DNA from: Lobosporangium transversale
Lineage: Eukaryota; Mortierellomycota; Mortierellomycetes; Mortierellales; Mortierellaceae
NCBI RefSeq assembly: GCF_002105155.1
Contig: NW_019029031.1
Location: forward strand, 62,001-126,000
Length of the DNA stretch: 64,000 bases
Reading direction: 5' to 3'
In this document: piece after piece, positions 21,714-35,395 of the stretch
Position numbering within the stretch: the stretch's first letter is position 1
Layout: every line of letters starts with the position of its first letter
The notes under the pieces: model-generated
Databases searched by the model: none
The model's input: only the letters and a program-made list of their open reading frames with translations
What the model was told of the DNA's origin: nothing
Program-made: the position numbers and the translations under genes

Positions 21714-22138
21714 CAGGAGAAAAGGAAGGAAAGAAAAGACAAAAAGTCTTGGATTTAACGCTGGAATTTTTTTTACAATAAAAAATAAAAGTAAAAAAAA
21801 GGACTGTAGCTCGTGATTGTAGAACTGCCCTTTTGTTAATTCAGTTATAGTGGCCTCAGAAAGCATGTAAGTATTAATCATACAAGGACAGAAGCTAGCA
21901 TTTTGGCTGGCTATCAGCAGTTGTCATCCTTAACTAGGGTTTAGAAGGTTGTAACTTAATCTACTTGATCTATGTTATGCTATGGAACAAATCAAAGGAT
22001 GCTCATTTGAATAGCACTTCTTCTTAGAGATTCCTGTCCATCACTCTTCGACAATGGACAATTTAGACGAATGGCGTTTATTATAAAATAAATTAAGGAT
22101 GATAGTATAGGGTATTTTACTCCTCTCCTCTTGATGCT
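21678..22138. other. 3' flank of YIF1 and of STAND gene A
   Basis: Begins with a run of about 33 A three bases after the YIF1 stop. The rest is AT-rich convergent 3' sequence with no ORF I would call. Confidence 0.5.
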
Positions 22139-22205
22139 GATCAATACTGTCATGAGTGCTGCTTAGAATAAAATATGCAACGTTACGTTCGTTACACTCA
22201 TTACA
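22139..22205 (-). pseudogene. In-frame remnant of the Cys-rich C-terminal tail beyond the gene A stop
   Basis: Immediately after the TAA of gene A, the same reading frame continues as CNECNERNVAYFILSSTHDS. It aligns with the tail of pseudogene C (CNECEFAHFILNGCCDSTD) and of gene B (CDKCETAHFIINGSYES). The nucleotide similarity is direct (AATGAGTGT...TTTTAT...GA(C/T)AGTA). The first two cysteine positions of the tail are missing upstream. It is decayed coding sequence, now probably 3' untranslated. Confidence 0.65.
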
Positions 22206-25200
22206 TTATTCCTCTCTGGGCTCTAATGTCATAGGTGTTGCTATCCTAGTCTCATCGCTTTCTTTTTGGAAGATCGCTCCCTGTTGTTCTAAAAGCTTTC
22301 TATTCGCTTCACCCAAATCGTAAACACCTAGAAACCTTGCATTGTCAGCATTAAGTGTTGGTTGCCTTGTGCTCCATCTCAGACGGTTGTGGTGCTGACC
22401 GTCCTCTTCTCCGGTGATCTGCCACATCCGAATAGCACCATCATCGTATCCTGTCGCCAGGAAATGTTCTTTTCCTGAAACATTCCATACAAGGGCTTCA
22501 ACAATCCCACTTTTAAATGGGATGATGGCCAAGCACCTAGCCGAAATTAGATCCCATACTCGGACAGTTTTGTCATGACTGGCTGAAGCGATGTATTTGC
22601 TGTCAGCTGAATAACAAATAGCAGCTATACGCCCAGTATGTCCTTCAAGTGTTTGTAACTCGACCCTTGATTCAGTATCCACTATGGTAATTGGTCCGTT
22701 CACACTGCCAATAACTATCATCCGACCCGATGGTGAAAATGCGATTTCCCTTCGGGATCCATCCATAGTTTTTTCATAGTAGAGCTCCCCTGTTTCTGTG
22801 CTGAGCACCTGCAGCTTTTTATAGTCCTGCAAATACGCAAGCTTATGGCTGTCAGGCGAATAAATCAAGTGACGGTCGTCTAACCTTATATCCCTTAATT
22901 CATATAAGACGTCTCCTGAATGCGTTGCCCATACCCTAATCCTGGTTCCATCATAAGAAACAATCTGACGGCCATTAGGTGAGAACAGCACACACCGTAC
23001 GCCACTGCCGCTGCCATCCGCTTGTAGAGTGCGTATGAGTTTTCCTGTTTGCGTGCTCCACAGGCTCACAGTCCCATTATCATAACCACAGACAATTTGA
23101 TAGTCAATGGACGAAAAATCATAAGCACAGATGTCATGGTTTTGATCTGGTAGCTCCAAAGGTTGAGTGGCTTGGCGAAAATGGGTGTCCCAATGATGAA
23201 TATGTCTACCACTGGGATGAAAGGCAAGAAGCCGACCATCATGCGAATACTTGGCGCTATCTGTTTCGACTTGTAAAATATAAATGAACTGTCCTGTCTG
23301 TCTGTCCCAAACGCGTACTGACCCGTTCCTGCTGCATGAGACCAAGTGCTGTCCATCTGGTGAGATCCTTACTTGGGTGATTCTCCCCGTATGGCTGTAT
23401 GAATCATGGCTAGACTGCTGTGCTTGTGTATCCCACAGATGTATCACCCCATCTTTGCTGAACAACGCAATCTGGTTGTTGTTGGGTGAATATGCCATAC
23501 ATTGTATGGTCTTAAAGTGTCCATAAAACGTATTAGATAGTTCCTCGGACCACGTATCCCAAAGCTGCACCACGTTCTTATCGCCAATGACTATTTGTTT
23601 CCCATTTGGCGAGTATTTTAGATCCTGAATCAAAGAGAAGTTCCCTGGAAGAGCATGGTGCTCCTTCGTCTGCATATTCCACTGAAGTGCTTCACTATTG
23701 CCAAATGAAGTAGAAAATTTTCCGTCAGGAGAATATTGAACGCCTTTGACAGAGAACTCATGATCCATGGTCCACTTCTTCTGACCAGTTCTAGCGCTCC
23801 ACACTTCCATTGAACGAGCATTGCGACTACGAGTGATGATTTCCTGGCTGTCAGGCGAATATACGATTTGCTCAATATGTGACGACGGGACTTGAAGCTT
23901 CAGTATCGGTCCCCTTGATGCTGCGTTCCGGAGCTGTACCACCTTATCTTCGCCTGCACTTGCAATCTGCCTGCCATCAGGTGAATATACTACAATTGTC
24001 GCTCCTCCAGTGTGCTCTCCGAGTGCGTGTTGGACTATACCATGCTCGGTATCCCACACATATACTGATCCGTCCTTGCAAGCTGAGGCGAGGTGACCAC
24101 CACTCAGTGAGTATACTACATCATTAATAATATCTGTATGGCCCTCCAAACTACGAACCAATTCGCCCGAGGCTACATCAAACACCTGGATTACGCGTTT
24201 GTCACACCAGGTGACGATTTGTTGACTGCCTGTAGAGTAGATAAAGTTGCATTTCCCCTCATTTCCCCTCAGGATCTTCCGCTTCCATTCCGATGTATCA
24301 TAGATACTAATATAACTCGTACTGGCGCCCTGGTTGTAAACAGCCACAGTTAAGGTCTTGCCATCAGGCGAATATAGCCCCTTATATATGCATCCCGCTT
24401 CGTGAAGGAGTGGCCATTCACCAAACTGTACTCCTAACATATTTGCTCCACTCAAGTCAGCTTCACGAAGCCAACAGTTGCGGAAGTTGACCTTCCTCAA
24501 ATCTGCTCCCTGTAGCTGAGCAGATTCGAATATACCGTGACTCAGATCGGCTCTCGGGACCCGGATGCCTCGCAAATCTGCTTCGGCGAATGACTCTCCT
24601 GATCGAACCAAGATTGTTATTGCATTGGCTGCTGCTATCCGCCACTTTTTATCGCTCTTCGAGAGCTCAAAATACTCGTACAGCTGCTGCTTGAACTCTG
24701 CTTCCAGTCGGACACGGTCTTCCAGGAACTGAAGAATAGATGGCTCATTTACAAAACTTTTCTTTACCAAAGGTGAGTTCCCATCTGGCTTGAAAGAATC
24801 ATCTTCATGGTCAAACACGTTGCTCTCTTCTTCTTCAAAACTAAATTCAGAGCTGATACTCTGTCGGCGGTTATTCGACATCGCTGATGCTTCTCTACCA
24901 CTTACAGGCGCATTCATCTTTTTCCGTGGCTCAAATATCGCTCGCACCACAAAGTACTCCAGGATAGACCGATGAACAAACTGATACTTGCTGCCTGTAC
25001 GGCTCAGAGGCGATGCTTCTCGCAGAAGGTGCGCCCCACTTTCTCTGCTAAAGTCGCTAAAGAACTTTTCCTTCCATGAGCCCTTGTCCCTCGCTGGAGA
25101 GTAGTCCACCACTAGATTGCCATCGTGACATTCGTAGATTGCCACAGCCAGCTCTGTCAAGTATCTGATCCCACTCTGTACGAAATCCCCATCACATAAC

Positions 25201-28011
25201 ATTCGAAATGTCTTATCATATGCCATAGTCTCGAGTAGTCGCCTCTTGCCTCGTTCGAGCCACAGCTCAACAAACTTATCGTACAGCGTAATGCGCTTGA
25301 TCTGCGTTGCAAAGATTCCTTGAGGCGAACCCACCATTTGTGGCAGTACTTCCAGCGAAAGAGACAGCAAGAGCGGGTTCTTCACAAGATCTCGTAAACT
25401 TAGAACTTTCCTGAATGCACTCTGGTAGTCCTTCTTACTCCACACTAGACCCATGCCAGCAACGTATTGCTCGATGTAGTCGTCAATCTGTTCCTCAGAG
25501 AATGGTAAAATCACAGCTTCTTGAAATTCAGCATCTGCTTGGTGATTGCGGCCCATAGGCTGGAAGTGATCGCGATAGTCTACTCCAAGGCACTCACTGC
25601 GACAGCTGATTACCATCTGACACCTCCACTCGCCACGCTGGTTGAGGTGGTTAGTGACATACAGATTATTAGTCTGAATGACCTCATCGTAACCATCGCA
25701 GATCAAGATGAACGACCGTGTTTTCTTCAGCTCTTTGATCTGAGCCTCCGTAAAATCGTAAATCCGAAGCTGCTTTGCGACCATGTCCTTGGCAGGGTCT
25801 TTAATGGATGGCAAATTGATAAACAATGGAATCCGGCCATGCTTCTTTTGATATTCGTTCCATAGAGTGGATTCCAGAGTGCGGTTAAGTGTCGACTTGC
25901 CTGTTCCCGAATCGCCTTGGATAAGTAACACTTTTTGGTCGCTGTCTAGAAACCCTTTCACCTTGTCCATTAGCAAGAACGGGTCTTTATCACTCCCTTG
26001 GGGGCTCGCTTTGGCAAATTGCCCGATGTAAAAGTGCGGGTCATCTCTAGAAATCCGCCGTCGCTTGAGTTGCCGCAGTCTCTCCTCAATATCAGGCTCA
26101 TTCTGCACACGATCGAGTAGTGATGGAGATGTAGGTAGAGGCAATGTGACAATGAGGGGATGCTCTGCTGCTGACTTGGGGAAACTATTCTTGCATAACT
26201 GTTGTCTATTGGCATCTTTACCCGTAGCAATGTCATTCAGAAGGAACTCTGCAACTACAGTGAGATGTATTTAGGGTATATAATGTATTATCAGTGCCTT
26301 CGCCCTCCATAATCTGGCTAATGATGTGATACCATAGCTGCTAACCTTGTAGATCATTACTGGCTACCGAGGTTAGTTCCTTCAGTATATTGATAATCCA
26401 TTGTTTGATCTCTGCATGATCGCCCCAGTCCTTGTTATTCTTGTAGATCTCTTCAAGGAAATAAACTGCATCTTGGCGCGCTTCTTTAATCAACTGCGGA
26501 TTGGCTGCAATCTGCCCTAACCGCTGACATATTCCCCATTGGAATGCAAGCTCTTGTCGACAGGGTGCGTCACACACAAGAGTCTTGAACTTAGTAAGCT
26601 CTCCTGAATGAAGGAATGCATCAGCTCCACGGAGCGCTGGATACCATGCAGTCTTACGACTAAAAGTGAGTCCTTCTTCCATACTCTGCTTGAATGCTTC
26701 TCCACTTGCGTGAACCGACGTTACGCCTTTGTACATACGTAAACTTATATCTACAACATCAGTCACAGACGGAAGTTGTTTCTGGATATTGGCCAATTCA
26801 TCCATGAAGTCATTTAGATCAAAAGCCTTGACTGCACTCACTACTCCAAACACTCCCCGAAATAGCGCTGATGTACGCCGAAGCATGGCCTGCATTTTTG
26901 TTTCATCATCTGGAATATACAGCAGAGCTTGGAAAGCATAGGCTGCATGATATGCCAGGTGAGGGTCTGAACTATCTTTTAGTTCCTTCAAATAGGCTAA
27001 TAGCGGTTCATGGAGTTGTTCTCGCCTCAGGCCCATAACCTGATTGTCGACCATGGCATCAAGCACACGTGAGACTGCCACACACAGCTGATAGATGTGG
27101 TCATTAGCCTGCCCATGCACCCCTTGCAAGCGAGAACTGAGGACGTTGAGGATGTTGACCAGGTCATCAGAGTTAAGGTGCCCAGGAGGAGCATGCTGCA
27201 TGAGTTGAGCTAGCCCTTCGAGCAAATGAGTCTGTAAAATAATGCTGTGGTTAACTCCATCGATCAAAGCCTCGAGCAGTGCCCTGTATTGATCGCGGCC
27301 GAGAACTGGACCCAGAGCCACAACCTCAGCGACAGTAGTAGCCTCAGCTTTTATACCATCACGGATGAATAATGCAACCACACCCGAAGCTAGGTTGTGG
27401 AATCGCTCTTGTTCAAGCGGATCATCCGACATGGCTGCAGACCATTGGCGCTCCTGACTACTGAGGTCCGGTTTTGGGATAGGGGTAGTATGAAGCAATT
27501 CGAAGCAATGCAGGAGCTGGTGGACATCCTCTAGACGAGCATCTGGCTGAGGGAGTTTGTATTCAGAGATTATTCGCACATCTTCATGGCTAAATAGCTC
27601 TTTTAAGATAATTACAACGTTGCGGGTAGTCGGGTTATTTGATGTTTTGGCCAAAGCTGGATTGCCTTGTTGTACAAAACCCAGCTTTTTGGCATTCTTG
27701 TAGGTTCTTTTCGAATGGTCCGGCCGACCAAGGTTGTCGAATTGTTCACAAATATTATTCAGAGTAGTTGTAATTTCCTTGCACAATGCTGTATTTGCAT
27801 TGTCAGTACCGCTTGTTAGGGCAGAGATAAGTAACTTTAGGTCAGACCGTTGTATGCGATAGAGAGCACTCTCAGCGTCCAAGCATATCTCCAGAGCAAG
27901 CGAAGGGTCCTTTGTCCTATAGGCTTTGGCTTGTTCCAAGTAGATGGTAGCAAGATCCAAGGCTTTCTGAACTGAAAGACTTTCTCGCTCCGGTCTTCGC
28001 AGCCATAACAT
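22206..28011 (-). CDS. STAND gene A: helical N-terminus / NACHT / pentapeptide / WD40 NLR-like protein
   Basis: Two coding exons, 26346-28011 and 22206-26254, join across a 91-bp intron (phase 1, DLQ-VAEFLLND) to about 1904 residues. Residues 1-555 are all-helical, first TPR-like (KALDLATIYLEQAK) then armadillo-like (HLAYHAAYAFQALLYIPDD). A NACHT NTPase follows, with Walker A QGDSGTGKST near 670 and Walker B ILICDGYDE. Next are pentapeptide repeats (ADLSHGIFESAQLQGADL) and about 16 WD40-type repeats filling the C-terminus. STAND proteins are NTP-driven oligomerising switches; fungal NACHT-WD40 members include heterokaryon-incompatibility receptors. The helical part is a plausible effector or adaptor and the WD40 propellers a sensor (inference). 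WD repeats are divergent, unlike Podospora HET-E. Start: first ATG after a T-run, at a likely 5'UTR intron acceptor. Confidence 0.88.
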
Positions 28012-28019
28012 CTTTTTTG

Positions 28020-28054
<35 letters not shown>

Positions 28055-28137
28055 AACAGACCAATGATCACTGGTTAGACTAATGATTTTCCATCAGGGG
28101 AGTGAGCAACGGACGTTGATGTTGAACGGAAACTTAC
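28012..28137 (-). other. Probable 5'UTR intron of gene A
   Basis: The minus strand reads CTTCACC|GTAAGTTTCC at 28137 and ends TTTCAAAAAAG directly before the ATG. It contains a sense-strand T-run of about 33. Gene B has a GTAAGT donor in the same place relative to its ATG, which supports the call. Confidence 0.5.
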
Positions 28138-29136
28138 GGTGAAGCACTTCGAACCGAGAAAAGCGTATTAACGATATCAATGAGGCAAAGAGGTTGAGCA
28201 ATGTAAAAGGAGAGAGAGAGGAAAGTAATTACATGAGCATAATAGAGAAAGAAAAAAGAAAAAGGGGGTGATCCGATCTTAAAAATCAAGTTGGCGAAGA
28301 CAAGGTTCCACAAGGTTGGGAGGAGATTGAGCCAGCATCGTCGTTTGGTTTGCAGAAGAGTTTTACCGAGCAATGCTATTCCCATGCACTTAAATGAAAT
28401 TATGTCCTCTCTTTTTCTTCATTTGAAAGTATATAATTCCCTCCATATTAGGCCATATCAGATAATGACCCATGCACTAGATGTCTCTTAAATAACGCGA
28501 TTGCTGGTTTTTATAATGCCCGTTCAATTGTCGTCTACGCATGGAACAATAAAAAGAGAGAAAAGGGAACAATATTTGGTTTGTCTCCAATAGTGAGTGC
28601 AACATGGAAAAGCCCCCTGTATTTTAAAGTTACCAAAAGTTACCAAAAGTCACCCAAATTTATTTATTTGTTTTTTTGAATTGGAATAAATACACCTATT
28701 CCAAATACGTTTAAATATTTAATCCGAGTTTTTGACGAGGACCCCATTATTCAAAGAAAAAAGGAAAGAACATCATTCACTCTATTAGACTAAAGACTTT
28801 GCTCTCAGACACAATTTATATTTCCTTGCATCCCCTTACATTCAACCTCTTTTAGAACCGAAAGAAATAGCAATTTCATGGTCTTTTCTACAGTCTTTTG
28901 CTTTTTTTTTTAATAGCTTACAAATGCCCTTTAAATCTTTTGCTCATTAGTAGAGGACTGCAACTTTGTCTACGCTAGAACACTCGATACTTGTTACAGG
29001 ACGTTTGCATCACTGAATGTGCCTTGACATTGACGATGTACCGACGCTTCACGACCTGAATGTTTGATCGTATGATTTTTTATTGTTTATAAAGTTAAAT
29101 AAAACGAGGAATAGGCTAATTGGGATGTTCACCCCG
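28138..29136. other. Intergenic between STAND genes A and B
   Basis: Promoter side of gene A and 3' flank of gene B. A TATATAA-like element lies near 28427. A direct repeat GTTACCAAAA occurs at about 28629-28651. No ORF is supported. Confidence 0.5.
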
Positions 29137-32100
29137 CTAGTTGTCCGACTTGTAATGCAGACCAGTACACGCACTTTCATAAGAGCCATTTATAATAAAA
29201 TGTGCAGTTTCACACTTGTCGCATTCACCGCACTTGCTGCAAATGAATTGATGTCCTTTGGTTGCTTCACTTTTAGCGATCAATGACCTCTTCCTAGAAG
29301 TGTCTCGGTTTGAGTTCGTATCCGGCTCCTCACTTTCCAGCCCTTTGAACTCAGATGCTATCGATGCCACTTCTTTGGTCTCTTGGCTCGCTTCCTGAAA
29401 GGCTGAATACTGTGTTGATTCATCGACGGCCCCATGTTGCTCTAAAAGCTTTCTATTCGCTCCACTCAAGCCAATAACGTCTCGAATGTTCGCTCTCGTA
29501 GCGTTAAGGACTAGTTGTGTCGTGCTCCACCTGAGGTGAATGCGACATTGGCCATTCTCTTTTTTGCTGACCTGCCACATCCGAATAGCGCCATCGTCAT
29601 GTCCTGTTACCAGGAAGCAGCCACTTTCGGAAACATTCCATACAAGGGTTTCAGCATCCCCACCAACGAATGGGATAGTAGCCAAGCACTGGCCAGATTC
29701 TGGATCCCACAGCCGTGCAGTCTGGTCAGTGCTGCATGAGGCAATGTACTGGCCATCGCAAGAGTAAGACATAGAAGTTATAAGGCCGTTGTGCCCTTCA
29801 AGCGTATACAACATGGTTCCTGATTCAGTATCTAGCATACTTATTGGTCCTCCTAAGCTTCCGATAACCATCCGTCGACCGCATGGTGAGAATGCGATCA
29901 CTCTTCCAAGCTCATCCAACATTATTTCGTAACATAGCTCTCCAGTTCCTGCGTTCCGTAGTTGCAGCTTCTCAGTGTCCTGTATAAAAGCTAGCATCTG
30001 GCTGTCAGGCGAATAAACCAAAGAAGAGAACTTATATTCTGCAGCTAGCTCGTACAATAGATCTCCTGTGTCTGCTTCCCATACTCTGATTCTCCTGGCA
30101 TAGTCACTAGAAGCAATCTGATGGCCTTTAGGCGAAAATAACACGCGATCGACGGGCCTGCCGTTCCCCTGTAGAGTGCGTGTGAGCTGCCCTGTTTGTG
30201 TATTCCACAGGCTTACATTTCCGTAATTGTGACCACAGGCGACCTGATGGCCAATAGGTGAAGCGGCAATGACCAGGATAGCATCGTCGCTTTGACCTTG
30301 TAGCTCCAAGACACGGACAGCTTGACCTGACTGAGTATCCCAGATATAAATGCCTGTACTACTGCAACGACCGCAAGAGGCAATTAGTCGGCCATCAGAT
30401 GAGTACTCTATTTCCTTTATTGGCCTTGCTACACCATAAATATATTGCCCTGTCTGGCTGTCCCACGCGCGGATTGTATTGTCCAAGCTACATGAGACTA
30501 TGTGTTGCCCATTCGGCGAAAGTCTTAGTCGGGAGATTGATTTTATATGAGCATAGTAACCATGACTAGATTGGCGTGCTTGTGCGTCCCATAGGCCTAC
30601 CGTCCCATCTTCACTGAATGACGCAATCTGATGACTGTCAGGTGAATATACCATGCACTTTATGACATTAGAGTGAGCATAAAATGTGTTGGTTAGCTCT
30701 CCAGTTCGAAAATCCCAAAGTCGCACCGCATTCTCGCTAGTACACGTGGCTATCTGTTCTCCGTTTGGTGAATACGCCAAGTCGTCCAAAGCGGGACCTT
30801 TAAAGGCATGAATGTGTTCTCTTGTTTGCATATTCCACTGAATTACTCCATTCGAGTCGGATGTAGTGGTAAATTTCCCCTCAGGCGAATGTTGAACATT
30901 AGTAATATGACTAATAGACCTCTCGTCGTCCCAGGCAAAGCTGTTCTGACCGGATGTAATATCCCACACATCCAACGAGTAAGGCTCACCACCACGAACA
31001 ATGATTTCCTGGCTGTCAGGCAAATATACGATTTGCTCAATACGTGACGACGGGACTTGGAGCTTCTGTATTGGTTCTCCTGATGCCATATCCCATAACC
31101 GTACCGTATTGTCATGGCCTCCAGTCGCAATCTGCTTTCCATCAGGTGAATACGTCACCTTTGTTACCTCTCCTATATGGCCCCATAATTTGTGTTGAAG
31201 TCTTCCAGACATGGTATCCCACACATACGTAAATCCGTCTTTGCAAGCTGAGGCGAGATAAGCACCGCTTGGTGAGTATACTACATCATTAATAATATCT
31301 TTTTGGTCTTCTAAGCTATGAACCTTTGCTCCTGATGTAGTATCGAACACAGAAATCGCACTCTTCCTGCACCAGACAGCAATGTGTTGACTATCTGGAG
31401 AGTAGACAAAGTGGTGTTCACCCTCATTGACCTCCAACTCCATTCGCTTCTCCCATGTTAACGTATCGTAGACACTGATATGATTATCGTTTGTTTCCCA
31501 TTCGTGAACAGCTGCAGCCAGTGTCTTACCATCAGGCGAATATGATCCCTTCAATATCCTCTTTCCTTCGCGGAGGAGCGGCCATTCTCCAAACTGTACT
31601 CCTAACATATATGCTCCACTTAGATCTGCTTCACGAAGCGAGCAACTGCGGAGGTTGGCCCTCCTCAAATCTGCTCCTTGTAGCTGGGCACAATCGAATA
31701 TACCATGGCTGAGATCAGCTCCTGGGATCTGGATGCCTCGTAAGTCTGTTTCGGCGAATGACTCTCCTGCTCGAACCAAGATCGTCATTGCATTGGCTGC
31801 TGCTATCCGCCACTTTTTAGCGCTTTTCGAGAGCTCAACATACTCGTACAGCTGCTGCTTGAACTCTGCTTCCAGTCGGACACGGTCTTCCAGGAACTCA
31901 AGGATAGATGGCTCATTTATAAAGCTCCTCCATACTAAGGGCAAGGTCTCATCTAGCTTGGTAGGGTCATCCTTCTTAACCTCATTGTTTGCTTCCATCT
32001 CAAAACTGAATACAGAGCTGATACTTTTCCGACGGCTAGTTGATGTAGCTATCGCCTCACTGTCGTTTGCAATCGCATTCGTCTCCTTCCGTGGCTCAAA

Positions 32101-35100
32101 CATCGCTCGTACTACACAGTATTCCAGGATAGAACGATGGTAAAACCGATACTGGCTGCCTGTGCGGTTCAGAGGCGATGCTTCTCGCAGGATTTTCCTA
32201 CCACTTTCTCTGCTAAAGTATTCTTCCTTCCATGTACCCTTGTCCTTAGACGGAGAGTAATCCACCACTGGATTGCCATCCTGATGTTTGTAGATTGCCA
32301 TAGCCAGCTCTGTCAAGTATCTGATCCCATTCTGTGCGAACCCTTCATCGCACAATGTCTGGAACATCTTCTTATCTTCTGACATCAGTATCTCGCCTAG
32401 ACGCTTCTTGCCTCGCTCGAGCCACTGTTCAATGAATTTGTCATACAATGTGATCCGCTTGACCGGCGTTTTAGTATTGTCTTGCTGAGGGTCCACCATT
32501 CGTGGCAATACATCTAACGAAAGTGACAGTAAGAATGGGTTTTTCACAAGCTCTCGCAGACTAGGAACCATCTTAAGTGCACGCTGATAGTCCTGCACGG
32601 CCCACAATAGGTCCATGGCAGCAACGTATTGCTCGATGTAGTCGTCAATCTGCCTCGCAGAGAATGGTACAATCATAGCTTCTTGAAACAACACAGCATC
32701 TGCTTGGTGGTTGCGATCCATAGGCTGGAAGCGATCCTGATAATCTATTCCGAGGTACTCGCTGCGACAACTGATTACCATCTGGCACATCCATTCACCG
32801 GGCTGATTGAGATGGTTGGTGACATACAGATTACTGGTCTGCATGGTCTCATCATATCCATCACAGATCAAAATTAATGACCGATTCATCTTTAGCTCCT
32901 TGATCTGTGCCTCTGTAAAGCCGTACATCTGAAACTGCTTTGCGATCATATTCTTGGTAGGATTTTCAATGGATGGCAAATTGATAAACAATGGAATCCG
33001 GCCATGCTTCTTTTGATATTCGTTCCATAGAGTGGATTCCAGAGTACGGTTGAATGTTGACTTGCCTGCACCTGAACTGCCTTGGACAAGCATCACTTTC
33101 CGTTCGCTCCCCAGGAACTCTTTCACCTTGTCCATTAGCAAGAACAAATTTTCATCATTTGCTTGAGGATTTGCTTTGGCATACTGTTGGACGTAAAAAC
33201 CCCGTTCGCCTCTAATCTCCGCCCGCTGTCGCTTGAGTAGACTCAGGCTCTTTTCGACATCAGGCTTATTCTGCACACGATCGAGCAGTGATGAAGATGC
33301 GAGTGATGTTGGTGCAACAATAAAGGGAAACTGCACTGCTGGCCCATTGAAACAGTCTTTGTACAGTTGTTGCTTTTTGACATCTCCAGTTGTAGCAAGG
33401 TCATTCAGAAGTGACCCTGCAGCTACAGAGATACAGATGTAGAACATGTAGTGTATTATTAGTATCTTAGCTCCTTATAATCCCACTGAAGATGCAATTC
33501 TATGGCTACTCACCTTGAAGATCTTCCTTTGGCAATGAGATTAGTCTCTTCAATATAGTAATGATCCATTGTTTGATTTGCGCATGATCACTCCAGTCTT
33601 TGTCATTCTTGTATATATCCCCAAGTAAATTAATCGCATCTTGACGTACATGCATAGCCCACTGTGGATTGGCTGCAATTTGCCCTAACCGTAGACATAT
33701 TCCCCATTGGAATGCAAGATCTCGTCGACAGGGTGCCTCGCATACAAGAGCCTTGAACTTGGTGAGCTCGCCTGAGTGCAGGAATGCATCGGCTTCACAG
33801 AGCGCTGGATACCATGCACTCTTGCAAATAAAAGCGAGCCCTTCTTCCATGCTCTGTTTGAATGTCATCCCACTCTCGTATAATGAGACCACACCATCAC
33901 ACACGTTACGACCAATTTCAATGACATCTACAATAGGTGGGAGCTCCTTTTGGATATTCACCAGCTCATCCATGAAGGCATCGAGATCCCAATCTTTGAC
34001 TGCACTTACTACTCCAAATACCCCTTGAGCCACCACTGATGTACGTCGAAGCATAGCTTGCATTGTTGTTTCATCGTTCGGGATATACAGTAGAGCCTGG
34101 GAAGCATAGGCTGCATAGTAAACCAGATGAGGATCTGAGCTGTCCTTTAGCTCCTTCAAGTAAGCTGCTAATGGCTCCTGGAGTTGCTCTCGCTTCAGAC
34201 CTTTGACTTGGCTTCTAACCATGGCATCAAGCACATGTGAAACTGCTACACACAGTTGATAGATGTGACTGCCAGACTGTGCATGTGTGTCTTGTAAGCG
34301 GGAACTGAGAATGTCCAGGATATTGATCAGATCATCAGAATCGAGATATCCAGGAGGAGCGTACTGCATCAGAGGAGCCAGTCCTTCGAGCAAATGGGTC
34401 TTCAGCAAGATGTCCTGATCGACTCCATTGATAAAAGCCATAAGTAGAGTCCTGTATTGGTCAAAGTCAAGGACTGGAGCCAATAACACAACCTCAGCGA
34501 CAGTGGCCTCAGCCTTGATAGGATCACAGATAAACATAGTAATCACATCTGATGCCAGGCTGTGAAGTCGCTCTTGCTCATCGCGGTCATTCGATCTGGC
34601 TAGATACCATTCTTGCTCCTGGTCGCTACGGTCCTTTTTTAGAATAGGAGCAGTAGGAAGCAAACTAAGACTATACGCAAGTTGTTGTGTATCGCTCAAG
34701 TGAGTACCTGGGCTAGGAAGGCTATATTTGGAAACCACTCGAGGTATATCATGGCTAAATATTTCCTGTGGGATATTTATAATGTTGTGGGTGATTGGGG
34801 CCTTTGGTGCTTGGATAACATTGTCGGCCTTGTTGGTGGCGGTGTTGGCACTTGCTTGAGCATTTTTATTGCTGTGGTTATTGTCACTGTTGCCGTTACT
34901 GTCATTGTTGCTATTCCGGCCTTTGCTGCTGCTATCGTTATCACCATCTTTACTATCATAATCTTTGTCGTCTTTATTGTCGCCTTTATCTATGCTAATA
35001 GTTCGATGATGTGCCAAAGTGTTTTCTAGAGCTGCACTACCTTGCTTTACATGGCCCCATCTGGTTGCGTACTTGTAGCCTCTTTTCGAGTGATCTAGAT

Positions 35101-35383
35101 AACCGAGACTGCCGAATAGCTCGCCAAGATTGCTTAAAGTAGTTGCAATTGCCTTGCACAATGCTTTGTCTGCATTGTCAGTGCCTCTTGTCTCTGCCTC
35201 AACAAGCGACTTTTGGTCGGACCGTTGTATCCGATAGAGAGCATTCTCAGCATCCAAACATATCTCCAAAGCGAGTACTGGGTCCTTTGTCTTGTGAGCC
35301 TGTTCCAAGTAAAGGGTAGCAAGATCTAAAGCTTTCTGAGGTGGAAGATGTCCTCGCTTGGGCATGCTCTGCAGCCACCCCAT
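29137..35383 (-). CDS. STAND gene B: helical N-terminus / NACHT / pentapeptide / WD40 with Cys-rich tail
   Basis: Two coding exons, 33514-35383 and 29137-33422, join across a 91-bp intron at the same position and phase as in gene A (DLQ-AAGSLLND), giving about 2051 residues. The order matches A: TPR-like N-terminus, an inserted Asp/Ser/Asn-rich linker (about residues 130-190), armadillo-like helices (LVYYAAYASQALLYIPND), NACHT with Walker A QGSSGAGKST and Walker B ILICDGYDE, pentapeptides (ADLSHGIFDCAQLQGADL), then about 16 WD40-type repeats. It ends in a basic linker and a cysteine cluster FICSKCGECDKCETAHF, which may bind zinc or act as an effector module; A lacks it. It is the only complete copy here with the tail. 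Role as an NLR-like self/non-self receptor is inference. Confidence 0.9.
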
Positions 35384-35395
35384 CTTTTATTGTAC

